NCBI GenBank assembly: GCA_946615295.1 | Contig: CAMOHL010000007.1 | Span: forward strand, 1-14,262 | Direction of reading: 5' to 3' | Length of the DNA: 14,262 nt | Origin: an uncultured Clostridia bacterium | GTDB taxonomy: Bacteria; Bacillota; Clostridia; Christensenellales; UBA1242 | In this document: piece after piece, positions 1 to 7,249 of the stretch | Position numbering within the stretch: position 1 is the first letter of the stretch | Layout of the letters: every line of letters begins with the position of its first letter | Translations under genes and position numbers: made by a program | Notes under the pieces: model-generated | The model's database searches: none | What the model was told of the DNA's origin: nothing | Seen by the model: only the letters and a program-made list of their open reading frames with translations

Positions 1-10
1 AGTTTTGTTG

Positions 11-87
11 TGGTGCACCCTAAGAGGCTCGAACTCCTAACCTTTGGTTCCGTAGACCAACACTCTATCCAATTGAGCTAAGGGTGC
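11..87 (-). tRNA. tRNA-Arg(ACG)
   Basis: Read on the minus strand this folds as a full 77-nt cloverleaf. The acceptor stem is GCACCCT/AGGGTGC, the anticodon stem TTGGT/ACCAA encloses loop CTACGGA with anticodon ACG, and the T arm is AGGAG/CTCTT around TTCGAGC. The discriminator is A and CCA is encoded. The wobble A would be deaminated to inosine to read CGU/CGC/CGA. Only 10 nt remain downstream in the window, so its terminator or a downstream tRNA cannot be seen. Confidence 0.97.
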
Positions 88-192
88 AAATATTCAATTT
101 GTTATAATTTTGCAAAATTTCTTTTTCACAGACATTTTTGAAATTAAGATAATTTAAAAACTTATGTGATTATATCATTATTTTGCCTTTGT

Positions 193-221
193 ATTGTAAC
201 TCAAAAATCAACAATTGTCAA
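193..221 (-). promoter_or_regulatory. Promoter, probably for tRNA-Arg(ACG)
   Basis: On the minus strand TTGACA (221-216) lies 17 nt from TACAAT (198-193), close to the vegetative sigma consensus. Transcription would start near 186, giving a precursor leader of about 100 nt before the mature tRNA 5' end at 87. A weaker pair nearer the tRNA (GTGAAA 129-124, TATAAC 106-101) is an alternative or second start. Confidence 0.6.
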
Positions 222-303
222 TAAAATATTTGACTATTTTATCTTCAACAAAATAGCTACTCTTTAAATTTACAAAATTTATTTAGAAAATATGCTTTTT
301 ATA

Positions 304-332
304 TTGACTTTTATCCTATATGAAGGTAATAT
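304..332 (+). promoter_or_regulatory. Promoter of the UPF0316-like gene
   Basis: TTGACT (304-309) and TAATAT (327-332) are separated by exactly 17 nt. The predicted start near 339 yields a leader of about 57 nt that begins with the inverted repeat at 343-379. The remaining AT-rich DNA between the tRNA and this gene (88-396) holds this promoter, the divergent one at 193-221, and nothing else I can support. Confidence 0.75.
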
Positions 333-342
333 ATCAGTCGCG

Positions 343-379
343 AAATATTTCAACGAAAATTTTTTGTGTTGAAATATTT
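343..379 (+). promoter_or_regulatory. 5'-leader hairpin upstream of UPF0316-like gene
   Basis: AAATATTTCAAC (343-354) and GTTGAAATATTT (368-379) form a perfect 12-bp inverted repeat with a 13-nt loop. It sits at the predicted 5' end of the transcript and stops 6 nt before the AAAGGAGG ribosome binding site. A T run follows (377-382), so it could be a 5' stabilising hairpin, a weak attenuator, or a DNA operator overlapping the start of transcription. The sequence alone does not choose between these. Confidence 0.6.
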
Positions 380-396
380 TTTACAAAGGAGGTAGT

Positions 397-885
397 ATGG
401 AGCAAGGAGTTTTGCTTATTGTTGGTTTTGCTGTTGCAACACTTGTTAATGTTATTTTGTCAACCCTAAAAAATGTAATAACCATAAAGGGCGGAAGAAT
501 GGCAGCAAGCATCGTCAATGCAATCAGCCAAGGTTTTAACACAATTGTCATAAAAAGCATTTCAAATGTTGAACTCTGGATTGCAGTGATTGTTACAATT
601 TTGAGTAACCTCGTTGGTGTGTATATTGCATTAACAGTTATAAAAAAATTTGAAAAAGAAAGATTGTGGAAAATTACAATCTCTGTTCCTACAGAGCATT
701 TGCACGAAATTAAACAAGAACTTCACGAAAAAAATATATCTTTTATAACATTTGAAACAAACTATGATAAATATAAAGTTATTGATATATTTTCAAACAC
801 AAAAAAGGAAAGTTCAATTGTTAAAAAAATAATTTCAAAATACAACATAAAATATACAATAAATGCCAATGATGGAATACTTTAA
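397..885 (+). CDS. UPF0316 (DUF5698/DUF2179-type) membrane protein
   Basis: This is a 162-residue integral membrane protein of unknown function. Three hydrophobic segments (about residues 3-24, 36-55 and 58-83) form the N-terminal membrane domain, including the family-like stretch STLKNVITIKGGR near residues 22-34. The charged C-terminal part (about 92-160) looks like the small cytosolic alpha/beta domain (DUF2179) found in UPF0316 proteins such as Bacillus YebE. The family assignment rests on overall resemblance and size. The start is well supported by AAAGGAGG at 386-393, 3 nt before ATG. It stands alone, with its own promoter and a terminator just after the stop. No catalytic residues are recognisable, and the role of the 5' hairpin in its leader is unknown. 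Confidence 0.8.
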   Translation: MEQGVLLIVGFAVATLVNVILSTLKNVITIKGGRMAASIVNAISQGFNTIVIKSISNVELWIAVIVTILSNLVGVYIALTVIKKFEKERLWKITISVPTEHLHEIKQELHEKNISFITFETNYDKYKVIDIFSNTKKESSIVKKIISKYNIKYTINANDGIL

Positions 886-896
886 TATATCATATT

Positions 897-925
897 ATGT
901 AACAGTAGGTGTTACATTTTTTTTT
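897..925 (+). terminator. Rho-independent terminator of the UPF0316-like gene
   Basis: ATGTAAC (897-903) pairs with GTTACAT (911-917) around a 7-nt loop and runs directly into nine T residues. It begins 11 nt after the stop codon. Confidence 0.85.
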
Positions 926-1042
926 GCTCATTTTGAAAAAATAAATTTTTTTGCAATAAAAAATAAAGTGAACAATAAATTTTAAGAATAATCTTACTTT
1001 TTTAGTTATATAGTTATAAATAAAATTAATTTTTTTTATAAC

Positions 1043-1073
1043 TTGACAAAATTATAGAAAATAAAGTTAAAAT
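1043..1073 (+). promoter_or_regulatory. Candidate glmS promoter
   Basis: A perfect TTGACA (1043-1048) is followed by TAAAAT (1068-1073) at a long 19-nt spacing, or by TTAAAA at 18 nt. The start would be near 1080, giving a leader of about 40 nt with AGGGG ahead of the ATG. The spacing makes this less certain than the other promoters here. The whole 886-1119 gap is A/T rich and shows no glmS-type ribozyme. Confidence 0.4.
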
Positions 1074-1119
1074 CCAAAACAATTAAGCAGACAAAACAAT
1101 AATATGTTTAGGGGCGTTT

Positions 1120-3093
1120 ATGTGCGGAATTGTAGGATATGTTGGAAATGAAAATTGCATAGATGTTTTATATAAGGGATTACAAAATTTGGAATATCGC
1201 GGCTATGACAGTGCAGGTATTTCATATTTAAAAAATAACAAAATAATCACAAAAAAATCGGTCGGTAAAGTAAAGAATTTGTTTGACAGTCTTGATAAAA
1301 ATGATTTTGGACATATTGGAATTGGTCATACTAGATGGGCTACTCATGGAATAGTTTCACAAAACAACTGTCATCCACATAATAGTTTTGAAAACAAAAT
1401 TAGTTTGGTACATAATGGCATTATAGAAAACTATCTAGGCCTAAAAACTGCTTTTTTTGACGGCAAAAAATTTGCAAGCGAAACCGACACAGAAATTGTT
1501 GCAAACTTGCTTGAAATGGCTATATACAACAAACAACTTTTTGATTCAAAATTGAAAAATTATCTTAAATTAAACAAAATTAAAGATGATTTGCTTTTAA
1601 AACCAAACATTGCAAATTCAACCAAACAAAACAACTTGCAAGCGATTGAAACTGTTACAAAACTTTTAAAGGGCTCTTTTGCAATTACATTTTTGATTGA
1701 GAATGATAAAAACAGCTTGTATTTTGCAAAAAACATAAGCCCCCTTGTTGTTGGCCGTAAGAATAACAATTTTTGTGTTGCAAGCGATTTGATTGGAATT
1801 TGCGAATTTTCATCACATTTTATTGACATTGATGACGGTTGGTTTGGCTATATTGATAAAAGTGGCATATCAATTTTTGACAAAAATGGCAAAACAGTTG
1901 ATTATGTTGAAAAAGAAATACCCCCTATGCAAGACAACATCAAAAAATGTGGCTATGACCACTTTATGTTAAAGGAAATTTTTGAAATTCCTACAACAAT
2001 AGATTTTATTGCAAACTACTATGGTAATTTGAATTTGCAAAAATATAAAACAATAAAAAATCCATTAACTTCAATCAAAACAAATTTTTTTGACAATATT
2101 GATAAAATAACATTTGTTGCTTGTGGAACGAGCTATCATGCAGGAAAGTTTGGCGAACTTTTGATAAAATCATACAATATTGATGCAACAACAGAACTTG
2201 CAAGTGAATTTATATACACAAAACAAAAATTTTCAAAAAATAATTTGTTTGTTTTTATCAGTCAAAGTGGTGAAACAGCCGACACATTGACTGCTGCCAG
2301 AATTGTAAAAAAGCATAGATTAAAATCTCTTGCAATAACAAATGTTGAAACTAGCTCTCTAACAAAAATTTGCAATTTTGTATTGCCAATAAAATGTGGT
2401 CCTGAAATTGCAGTTGCCAGTACAAAGGCATATAATGCACAAATTTCAGTTATATTATTATTGTCTGTTTTTCTAAAACAAATTTTCAAATCAAAAACTA
2501 AAAATTTTAAAAATTTTGAAAAAAACACAAAAAATATTCAAAATTTAGCAAAAAATATAGGTATTTACGCAAAAAAACTGAAAAAAATAGCAGAAAGTAT
2601 AAATATTAACAATCTTGTAAAACAAACAAAAATTATTATTCCAGAAGTTTTGAAAGCAAAAAAAGTGCTTATGATTGGAAAACATTTTGACTATGTAACA
2701 GCTCTTGAATCAGCACTTAAACTAAAAGAGATAACATATCTATCCTGTGAAGCATATCCAAGTGGAGAGTTGAAACACGGCACAATTGCTTTGGTTGATA
2801 ATGAAACTTTAGTCTTTGCCTTTATGACCGAAAAAAATTTGGTTGACAAAACAACAAATATAATCAATCAAGTCAAATCTAGAGGTGCGAAAATCGTTGT
2901 TATAACTCCATTTGAATTTGTCAAAAACACAATAGACAATGCAATTTTTGTTGATTTACCAAAAGTTGATGAAATGCTTTATCCTTTGATTTCAATATTA
3001 CCTATGCAACTTGTTGCTTATCAAACAAGCATTTGTCTTGGCTACGATCCTGATAAACCTCGAAATTTGGCAAAATCAGTTACAGTTGAATAG
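1120..3093 (+). CDS. glmS: Glutamine--fructose-6-phosphate aminotransferase
   Basis: It makes glucosamine-6-phosphate from fructose-6-phosphate and glutamine, the first step towards UDP-GlcNAc for peptidoglycan. The N-terminal glutaminase domain starts MCGIVGYVG, whose Cys2 becomes the N-terminal nucleophile, followed by EYRGYDSAG (25-33), HTRWATHG (70-77), HNGIIEN (98-104) and ETDTEIV (121-127). Two SIS sugar-isomerase domains follow, with ACGTSYHAG (334-342), SQSGETADT (381-389) and EAYPSGELKHG (544-554). The C-terminus PRNLAKSVTVE carries the Lys (K652) equivalent to E. coli K603. At 657 residues it is about 50 longer than usual: extra Asn/Lys-rich sequence lies at about 135-175 in the glutaminase domain and about 455-500 between the SIS domains. 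It is monocistronic with AGGGG at 1110-1114. Confidence 0.97.
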   Translation: MCGIVGYVGNENCIDVLYKGLQNLEYRGYDSAGISYLKNNKIITKKSVGKVKNLFDSLDKNDFGHIGIGHTRWATHGIVSQNNCHPHNSFENKISLVHNGIIENYLGLKTAFFDGKKFASETDTEIVANLLEMAIYNKQLFDSKLKNYLKLNKIKDDLLLKPNIANSTKQNNLQAIETVTKLLKGSFAITFLIENDKNSLYFAKNISPLVVGRKNNNFCVASDLIGICEFSSHFIDIDDGWFGYIDKSGISIFDKNGKTVDYVEKEIPPMQDNIKKCGYDHFMLKEIFEIPTTIDFIANYYGNLNLQKYKTIKNPLTSIKTNFFDNIDKITFVACGTSYHAGKFGELLIKSYNIDATTELASEFIYTKQKFSKNNLFVFISQSGETADTLTAARIVKKHRLKSLAITNVETSSLTKICNFVLPIKCGPEIAVASTKAYNAQISVILLLSVFLKQIFKSKTKNFKNFEKNTKNIQNLAKNIGIYAKKLKKIAESININNLVKQTKIIIPEVLKAKKVLMIGKHFDYVTALESALKLKEITYLSCEAYPSGELKHGTIALVDNETLVFAFMTEKNLVDKTTNIINQVKSRGAKIVVITPFEFVKNTIDNAIFVDLPKVDEMLYPLISILPMQLVAYQTSICLGYDPDKPRNLAKSVTVE

Positions 3094-3096
3094 ACA

Positions 3097-3140
3097 TAAA
3101 AAAACCAGCAAATCTTTATTTTGATTTTGTTGGTTTTTGT
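3097..3140. terminator. Bidirectional terminator between glmS and the Big_2-like gene
   Basis: AACCAGCAAATC (about 3103-3114) pairs with GATTTTGTTGGTT (3123-3135) with one bulge and one G-U pair. A T tract follows on the plus strand, and the preceding A run gives a U tract on the minus strand. It can end both convergent transcripts. Confidence 0.8.
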
Positions 3141-3173
3141 TTGATATATAAAATTAACAAAAATTTCTTTTGG

Positions 3174-3809
3174 TTAAATAATATTTATAGTAATTGTTAT
3201 TTTCTTTGTTTGTGATTCAACAACAATTTCAACTTCACCCTTCGATGCAAACTCCACAAAAATTGTTTTGTAAGTATCAAAACTATGATAAGAAAGGTGT
3301 TCTGCTCCTTTTGTTATGGAAAAACTACATTCAGCAAGTGGCTCGTCAATGTCATATTCAACACTGCCATAATCTTGCTCATCAAGTGTAAATGTTTTGC
3401 TGATTGAAACTTCTTGCTTTTCGTCTACAGTGTTTCCATAAACTTCAACGGGAATTTTGATTGTTATGTTTGTGGTTTCACTAGATTTTATTGTTGCAAT
3501 CAAGTTGCAGTTTCCAATTTTCTTTGCAAATATTTTACCAGTCAATACATCAATTTCCATAACAGAACTATTGTCAGTGTTATAAATTATTCTTTGTGTG
3601 CAATTTGCTGGCTCAACAGCAATTTCGTTGCTTGTCATAGAATATTTGCCACCAACAAGAAATCTAAATTTTTCTTGTTTGCTTTCCAATTTTGTTGCAA
3701 ACACATCTCTTGTTGTGCTGTTTTTGCCGATGGTTATTCCAACAATCGCACCTACTGAAATTATTGTAACCAACAATAGAGGTATAAGCCAAAAATAAAA
3801 CTTCTTCAT
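3174..3809 (-). CDS. Membrane-anchored protein with Ig-like (Big_2-type) domain
   Basis: The product is 211 residues. An N-terminal hydrophobic helix (about 5-27, after MKKFYFW) is followed by a polar extracytoplasmic part, so it is a type II anchored or uncleaved-signal protein. Residues about 58-124 resemble a bacterial Ig-like Big_2 domain: the segment SSVMEIDVLTGKIFAKKIG (81-99) has the usual value/tag/Gly pattern. Residues about 134-210 form a second all-beta segment. No enzyme motif is seen, so a cell-surface role is inference. The frame stays open upstream to a TTG at 3857 and an ATG at 3848, but a promoter (-35 at 3844-3839) occupies that stretch. The MKK start at 3809 is therefore preferred. 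There is no Shine-Dalgarno before it, and the mRNA is predicted to be leaderless. Confidence 0.75.
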   Translation of the reverse strand: MKKFYFWLIPLLLVTIISVGAIVGITIGKNSTTRDVFATKLESKQEKFRFLVGGKYSMTSNEIAVEPANCTQRIIYNTDNSSVMEIDVLTGKIFAKKIGNCNLIATIKSSETTNITIKIPVEVYGNTVDEKQEVSISKTFTLDEQDYGSVEYDIDEPLAECSFSITKGAEHLSYHSFDTYKTIFVEFASKGEVEIVVESQTKKITITINII

Positions 3810-3815
3810 ATAAAA

Positions 3816-3844
3816 ACTATAAAGTTTTTGTCGATTTTTGTCAA
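3816..3844 (-). promoter_or_regulatory. Leaderless promoter of the Big_2-like gene
   Basis: On the minus strand TTGACA (3844-3839) is 17 nt from TATAGT (3821-3816). Six bases then precede the ATG at 3809, so the usual start site 7 nt past the -10 box is the A of the start codon. This promoter decides the start codon of the gene. Confidence 0.75.
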
Positions 3845-3939
3845 CCATACAAAACAAGAATAATTGATATGTGTGAATAAACTTTTTAACTTTGTCATTT
3901 TAACTGTTTTTATAGCTGCTAACTTTTGTAATATTTGTA

Positions 3940-3960
3940 TTGTTTTAAAATATAAAACAA
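3940..3960. promoter_or_regulatory. Palindrome abutting the tRNA-Arg(CCT) promoter
   Basis: TTGTTTTA (3940-3947) and TAAAACAA (3953-3960) are perfect inverted repeats around 5 nt. They end at the base before the -35 box. It could be an operator or simply an A/T-rich UP element that happens to be symmetrical. Confidence 0.35.
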
Positions 3961-3989
3961 TTGCAATCAAAAAATCAATATGATATACT
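3961..3989 (+). promoter_or_regulatory. Promoter of tRNA-Arg(CCT)
   Basis: TTGCAA (3961-3966) lies 17 nt before TATACT (3984-3989), and TG at 3981-3982 makes an extended -10. The start would be near 3996, leaving about 36 nt of 5' precursor before the mature tRNA. Confidence 0.75.
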
Positions 3990-4031
3990 ATAAAGGCGAA
4001 AACAAAAACAGAGTGTTTGTTCTAGCAATTT

Positions 4032-4107
<76 letters not shown>

Positions 4108-4108
<1 letters not shown>

Positions 4109-4135
4109 AAGGCCACTGGTTTTGTGGCTTTTTTG
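4108..4135 (+). terminator. Terminator of tRNA-Arg(CCT)
   Basis: The A/GGCCAC arm (4109-4117) pairs with GTGGC (4124-4128) and the following Ts, and a six-T run follows directly. The hairpin begins at the CCA end of the tRNA. Confidence 0.85.
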
Positions 4136-4141
4136 TTATAA

Positions 4142-4180
4142 AATAAAAATCCACGAGTTTATTTTGCTCGTGAATTTTTT
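4142..4180 (-). terminator. Terminator of the LRR/coiled-coil operon
   Basis: CACGAG and CTCGTG arms (within 4149-4173) form a hairpin just past the stop codon of the 79-residue gene. The A-rich flank at 4141-4148 supplies the U tract on the minus strand. The plus strand also has a long T tract, so it could act in both directions behind the tRNA. Confidence 0.8.
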
Positions 4181-4420
4181 TTATTTTTTTGATTTAATTA
4201 TTTTATCCAGCCGTTTATTTAGGTTGTTCATTTCTTTTAAAACATCTTGATATTTTTTTTCACTTTCTTGTATTTTCAGTTGAATTGCTTTCATATCAGT
4301 TTGATTTGATTTTTTTGATTTTTCTAAAATTGATTGCTTTTCCTTTTCTAGCAAATCAAGTTGTTCCAAAAGAGTGTTTGTTTTTGTTTCTATATCATTT
4401 ATCAAATCCATATTTTCCAT
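4181..4420 (-). CDS. Small coiled-coil protein, second gene of LRR operon
   Basis: The 79-residue product is almost entirely charged and helical. Leu/Ile residues spaced like heptads run from about residue 5 to 75 (for example LLEQLDLLEKEKQSILEK), consistent with a long coiled coil or helical hairpin. It has no membrane segment, Cys or enzyme motif, and I do not recognise a family. It starts 11 nt after the stop of the LRR gene. Its Shine-Dalgarno TAAGGA (4434-4429) uses the TAA stop codon of that gene, so translation is probably coupled. The shared operon and terminator suggest it works with, or binds, the LRR protein, but that is inference. Confidence 0.75.
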   Translation of the reverse strand: MENMDLINDIETKTNTLLEQLDLLEKEKQSILEKSKKSNQTDMKAIQLKIQESEKKYQDVLKEMNNLNKRLDKIIKSKK

Positions 4421-4431
4421 ACAAATATTCC

Positions 4432-7008
4432 TTACAATGTTTGTTCCAAAACATTTTCTTTTTTTAACTTTGCAATTTTATCTTTAATTTGCTTTGCTGA
4501 ATACAAGATTTCTTTCTTTATATCTTCTGTTAAATCATCATACTCTTTTATAATGAATTGACAATCTTTTGCATCCGAATAACCAAGATAACCTCTATGT
4601 TGTGCAATTGGATTTTTTTCTGCTTTATATCTTTGGCTTAACTCTTTTCTAATGCTGTTAAATCCCTCTCCAACAGTAACTCGTTTGACTTCATATCCAT
4701 TTTTATTCATCTCTTTCATAATGGCCACAGCTGAATCTTCAACTGCTTTCAAAAGCTGTTCCATATTTACATTTTTGTTTTTACCCTCTTTTATTTCCTG
4801 CAAAACAATTTTTGGAACTTCTATATTGTCATAACAAACTGTTTTTGTTTGTTCGTCATACCAAATATATGCCTCTCCGAGAAGTTTAACTTCTCCCGTT
4901 GGTTTGCCACTTTCATCTTTTACGGTTTCTTCAAAAACCAAAAAACCTGCATTTTTGTTTTTATATCCGTCAACAACACATGACTCGCCTTGACCTGCAA
5001 TTTTTTGACAGCAATTTGTCAAATTACCAAGAACAAAACCAAATGGGTCATCTTTTTCAAGAATTCTAAAACTTACGGCATCCGATGTGTTTTGAGATTT
5101 GTCAAGCATGATGACAAAATCTTTTTTTATCTCTTTTGCTTGATTATAGGCATCTTGCATTTTGTCGAAAGCAATTTGACCATAGCCATATTCACTAACA
5201 AGCTGAGCCAGTTTTTCATTGCCTTTTTCTATGTTTGAGTATATTTCTGAGTTTATGTGTTCATATACAAAATCTGGAGTGAATAATGATCTTCTTTCGT
5301 TTCCCTTTACTCCCATATATGGGAACATTTTTTGCAAACTTTCAAATTTTTCATAGGCACTTGCGATAAATGTACTCATTGTTTTTTTGTTATCTTTATA
5401 ATACTTTATAAAGAATTTTGCAAACATTTCATTAAAAGGTTTCAAGCTTATAGGATAAAAAGTTCTAATCAAATCATTTGCCATATCTGATGAATCTTTT
5501 CCTTCACTATATTCAACAACATACTTCATCAAATATTCGCTTGCCTTTTCGCTTACACCCTGATTAGGTGAAAATCCACCTATAATATAATAAGCATTCA
5601 AAAGTGAAACAAGGGCTTTAACTTTTTGCAATTCCAATTTATCAAACCCAAGAGTTTTTACAATTTTTCCAAATCGAGCACAATTATTGTTTTTGTAGTA
5701 GTTTGCAATCTCTGAATGAGGAAAATATCTCATTGTATAACTTGGTGCAACAAACTTAACTTTTTTTTCTTTTTTCCAATCATTGATTGTAACAAAATTT
5801 TTGAGATAATTAACATTATAAAAATTGTTTGAGTCATCATCTTTCAAAAATTTATACTTTGCATCATCAATATTTTTGTTTTCACAACTATATACAAACT
5901 CATTATCTTTTGTTATGGTCAAATATGCAAAATTACAATTTGAAAAAGCATTGAGATTGATGTATTTTATACCACTTGGAATTTTGATTTCCTTTAGATT
6001 TTTACAATCATAAAACGATAAATACTCCAAACTCTTTGTTTGTTTTGACAATGCTATTCTTTCAAGAGCTGTGCAACCACCAAAAATTAAACTTGGAACT
6101 TTTGTTATATTATCTGGTATTTGTATTGATTTTAATTTTTCACAGCCATTAAAAGCTCCTTCATTCAAAACTTTTAATGTCTTTGGCATTTTAATATTTT
6201 CTAAGCCACTGTGAAAAAATGCATTTTCATAAATTGTTTCTACAGAATCTGGAAGTTCAACATTTGATAAATTCCAACAATTTCCAAACATATATGGAGA
6301 CAAATATTTTATTCCATTTGCAATTTTTACTTCTTTTAAATTAATGCAATCCATAAAAATCTTTTTGCCAAGATAATTTACTGATGCTGGCAATTCAATT
6401 TTCTTAAGCCCCTTACATTCAAAGAAAGTATATTCATCAATACTTTTTAATGTGTTTGGCAATTTTATTTCTTTTAGATTTTCACAAGCCCTAAAAGCAT
6501 TGCTCTTTATGGTAGCAACACCTTCATTCAAAACAACATCATTGAGCTCTGAACAATTTTGAAATGCTCCCTCTCCAATTGTTTCAACAGAGCCAGGAAT
6601 AACAATGCTTTTTAACTTTCTGCATTGATGAAAAGCTTCATCTTTTATGAGATATACACTATCAGGAATTGTTATTTCCTTCAATTGTAAACACATATTA
6701 AAAAGACTATTGTTAATTATCTTAAGATTTTTTGGCAAAACTACACTTTCTAGTGCAAAACAATTTTCAAAAACTCCATTTTCAATTGTTTCAACCGAAT
6801 CTGGAATTGCAATGCTTTTTAAATTTTGACAATTACAAAATGCAAAGTGTGAAATTTTTTTGAGAGTGTTTGGCAATTCAACTGCTTCTAAATTTTCATT
6901 TTCAAAAGCATGTCTAGCAATTTCCACAACTCCTTCTGGAACTATAACTTTGCCATCTATCATATCGCTATCAACAATACTCATCAAAACACCATTAATA
7001 ATTTCCAT
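4432..7008 (-). CDS. Intracellular BspA-type LRR protein with unrecognised C-terminal domain
   Basis: The 858-residue protein begins with a BspA-style cap (NGVLMSIV), then fifteen leucine-rich repeats of the Treponema/BspA LRR_5 type at about residues 25-367. Almost all are 23 residues with the pattern xxVxxIxxxAFxxCxxLxxIxIP. The remaining ~490 residues are not repeats. They contain a Cys motif LTNCCQ (663-668, with Cys677), a predicted beta region with GEAYIWYD (711-718) and DNIEVP (727-732), then VTVGEGFNSI (778-787) and a helical Lys-rich tail. This half has a faint acetyltransferase (GNAT-like) flavour, which I cannot confirm. BspA repeats are usually on secreted proteins, but here no signal peptide, membrane anchor or sorting signal is visible. 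The start at 7008 has AAGGAG 6 nt upstream; the open frame further upstream lies in the promoter. Confidence 0.85.
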   Translation of the reverse strand: MEIINGVLMSIVDSDMIDGKVIVPEGVVEIARHAFENENLEAVELPNTLKKISHFAFCNCQNLKSIAIPDSVETIENGVFENCFALESVVLPKNLKIINNSLFNMCLQLKEITIPDSVYLIKDEAFHQCRKLKSIVIPGSVETIGEGAFQNCSELNDVVLNEGVATIKSNAFRACENLKEIKLPNTLKSIDEYTFFECKGLKKIELPASVNYLGKKIFMDCINLKEVKIANGIKYLSPYMFGNCWNLSNVELPDSVETIYENAFFHSGLENIKMPKTLKVLNEGAFNGCEKLKSIQIPDNITKVPSLIFGGCTALERIALSKQTKSLEYLSFYDCKNLKEIKIPSGIKYINLNAFSNCNFAYLTITKDNEFVYSCENKNIDDAKYKFLKDDDSNNFYNVNYLKNFVTINDWKKEKKVKFVAPSYTMRYFPHSEIANYYKNNNCARFGKIVKTLGFDKLELQKVKALVSLLNAYYIIGGFSPNQGVSEKASEYLMKYVVEYSEGKDSSDMANDLIRTFYPISLKPFNEMFAKFFIKYYKDNKKTMSTFIASAYEKFESLQKMFPYMGVKGNERRSLFTPDFVYEHINSEIYSNIEKGNEKLAQLVSEYGYGQIAFDKMQDAYNQAKEIKKDFVIMLDKSQNTSDAVSFRILEKDDPFGFVLGNLTNCCQKIAGQGESCVVDGYKNKNAGFLVFEETVKDESGKPTGEVKLLGEAYIWYDEQTKTVCYDNIEVPKIVLQEIKEGKNKNVNMEQLLKAVEDSAVAIMKEMNKNGYEVKRVTVGEGFNSIRKELSQRYKAEKNPIAQHRGYLGYSDAKDCQFIIKEYDDLTEDIKKEILYSAKQIKDKIAKLKKENVLEQTL

Positions 7009-7030
7009 ACTGTGCTCCTTATTTATTATA

Positions 7031-7059
7031 ATTATATTATAATAATTTTTAGTTGTCAA
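7031..7059 (-). promoter_or_regulatory. Consensus promoter of the LRR operon
   Basis: On the minus strand a perfect TTGACA (7059-7054) is 17 nt from a perfect TATAAT (7036-7031). The start near 7024 gives a 16-nt leader that still contains AAGGAG. It is the best match to consensus in the window. Confidence 0.85.
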
Positions 7060-7156
7060 TAGTGGCAGTTTTTTTAGTTTAAAACACTTTATAACTCTAA
7101 TGCATTATGTTTTTATTGTATTATTTTTTATAAATTTTTCAAAAATTTTATATTGA

Positions 7157-7193
7157 AATAAAAAAACTAGAAATATGGCTATATTTCTAGTTT
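7157..7193 (-). terminator. Terminator of maf
   Basis: A perfect 13-bp inverted repeat, with arms AAACTAGAAATAT (7164-7176) and its complement (7181-7193) around a 4-nt loop. On the minus strand it runs directly into a U tract (A run at 7160-7166). It is about 55 nt past the maf stop, and the A/T-rich DNA between holds nothing else clear. Confidence 0.85.
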
Positions 7194-7249
7194 AAGATTT
7201 TTTTTAATTATATTTATTACTATATAATTTTTTTTAATGCTTCAAATAT

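Noticed and set aside
101..129. Alternative tRNA-Arg(ACG) promoter GTGAAA/TATAAC
   Set aside because: The -35 is a poor match; the TTGACA/TACAAT pair at 193-221 is stronger. Kept only as an alternative.
886..1119. glmS ribozyme ahead of glmS
   Set aside because: The region is almost pure A/T, with no GC-rich double-pseudoknot core and too little space after the upstream terminator.
1560..2528. Minus-strand open frames inside glmS (1560-1829, 2262-2528)
   Set aside because: They are antisense to conserved GlmS sequence, have no ribosome binding site and resemble no protein.
3810..3857. N-terminal extension of the Big_2-like protein (TTG 3857 or ATG 3848)
   Set aside because: No ribosome binding site, and a near-consensus promoter occupies the stretch.
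4507..7000. Tandem DNA repeat or CRISPR-like array in the LRR gene
   Set aside because: The roughly 69-bp periodicity is protein-coding LRR structure with diverged copies, not identical repeats with spacers.
7009..7059. N-terminal extension of the LRR protein from TTG 7059
   Set aside because: It falls on the consensus promoter; AAGGAG marks the ATG at 7008.
7197..7238. Repeated ATTTTTTTTAAT with an AT-only inverted repeat
   Set aside because: Low-complexity A/T sequence of the kind expected by chance here; the real maf terminator is the stem at 7164-7193.
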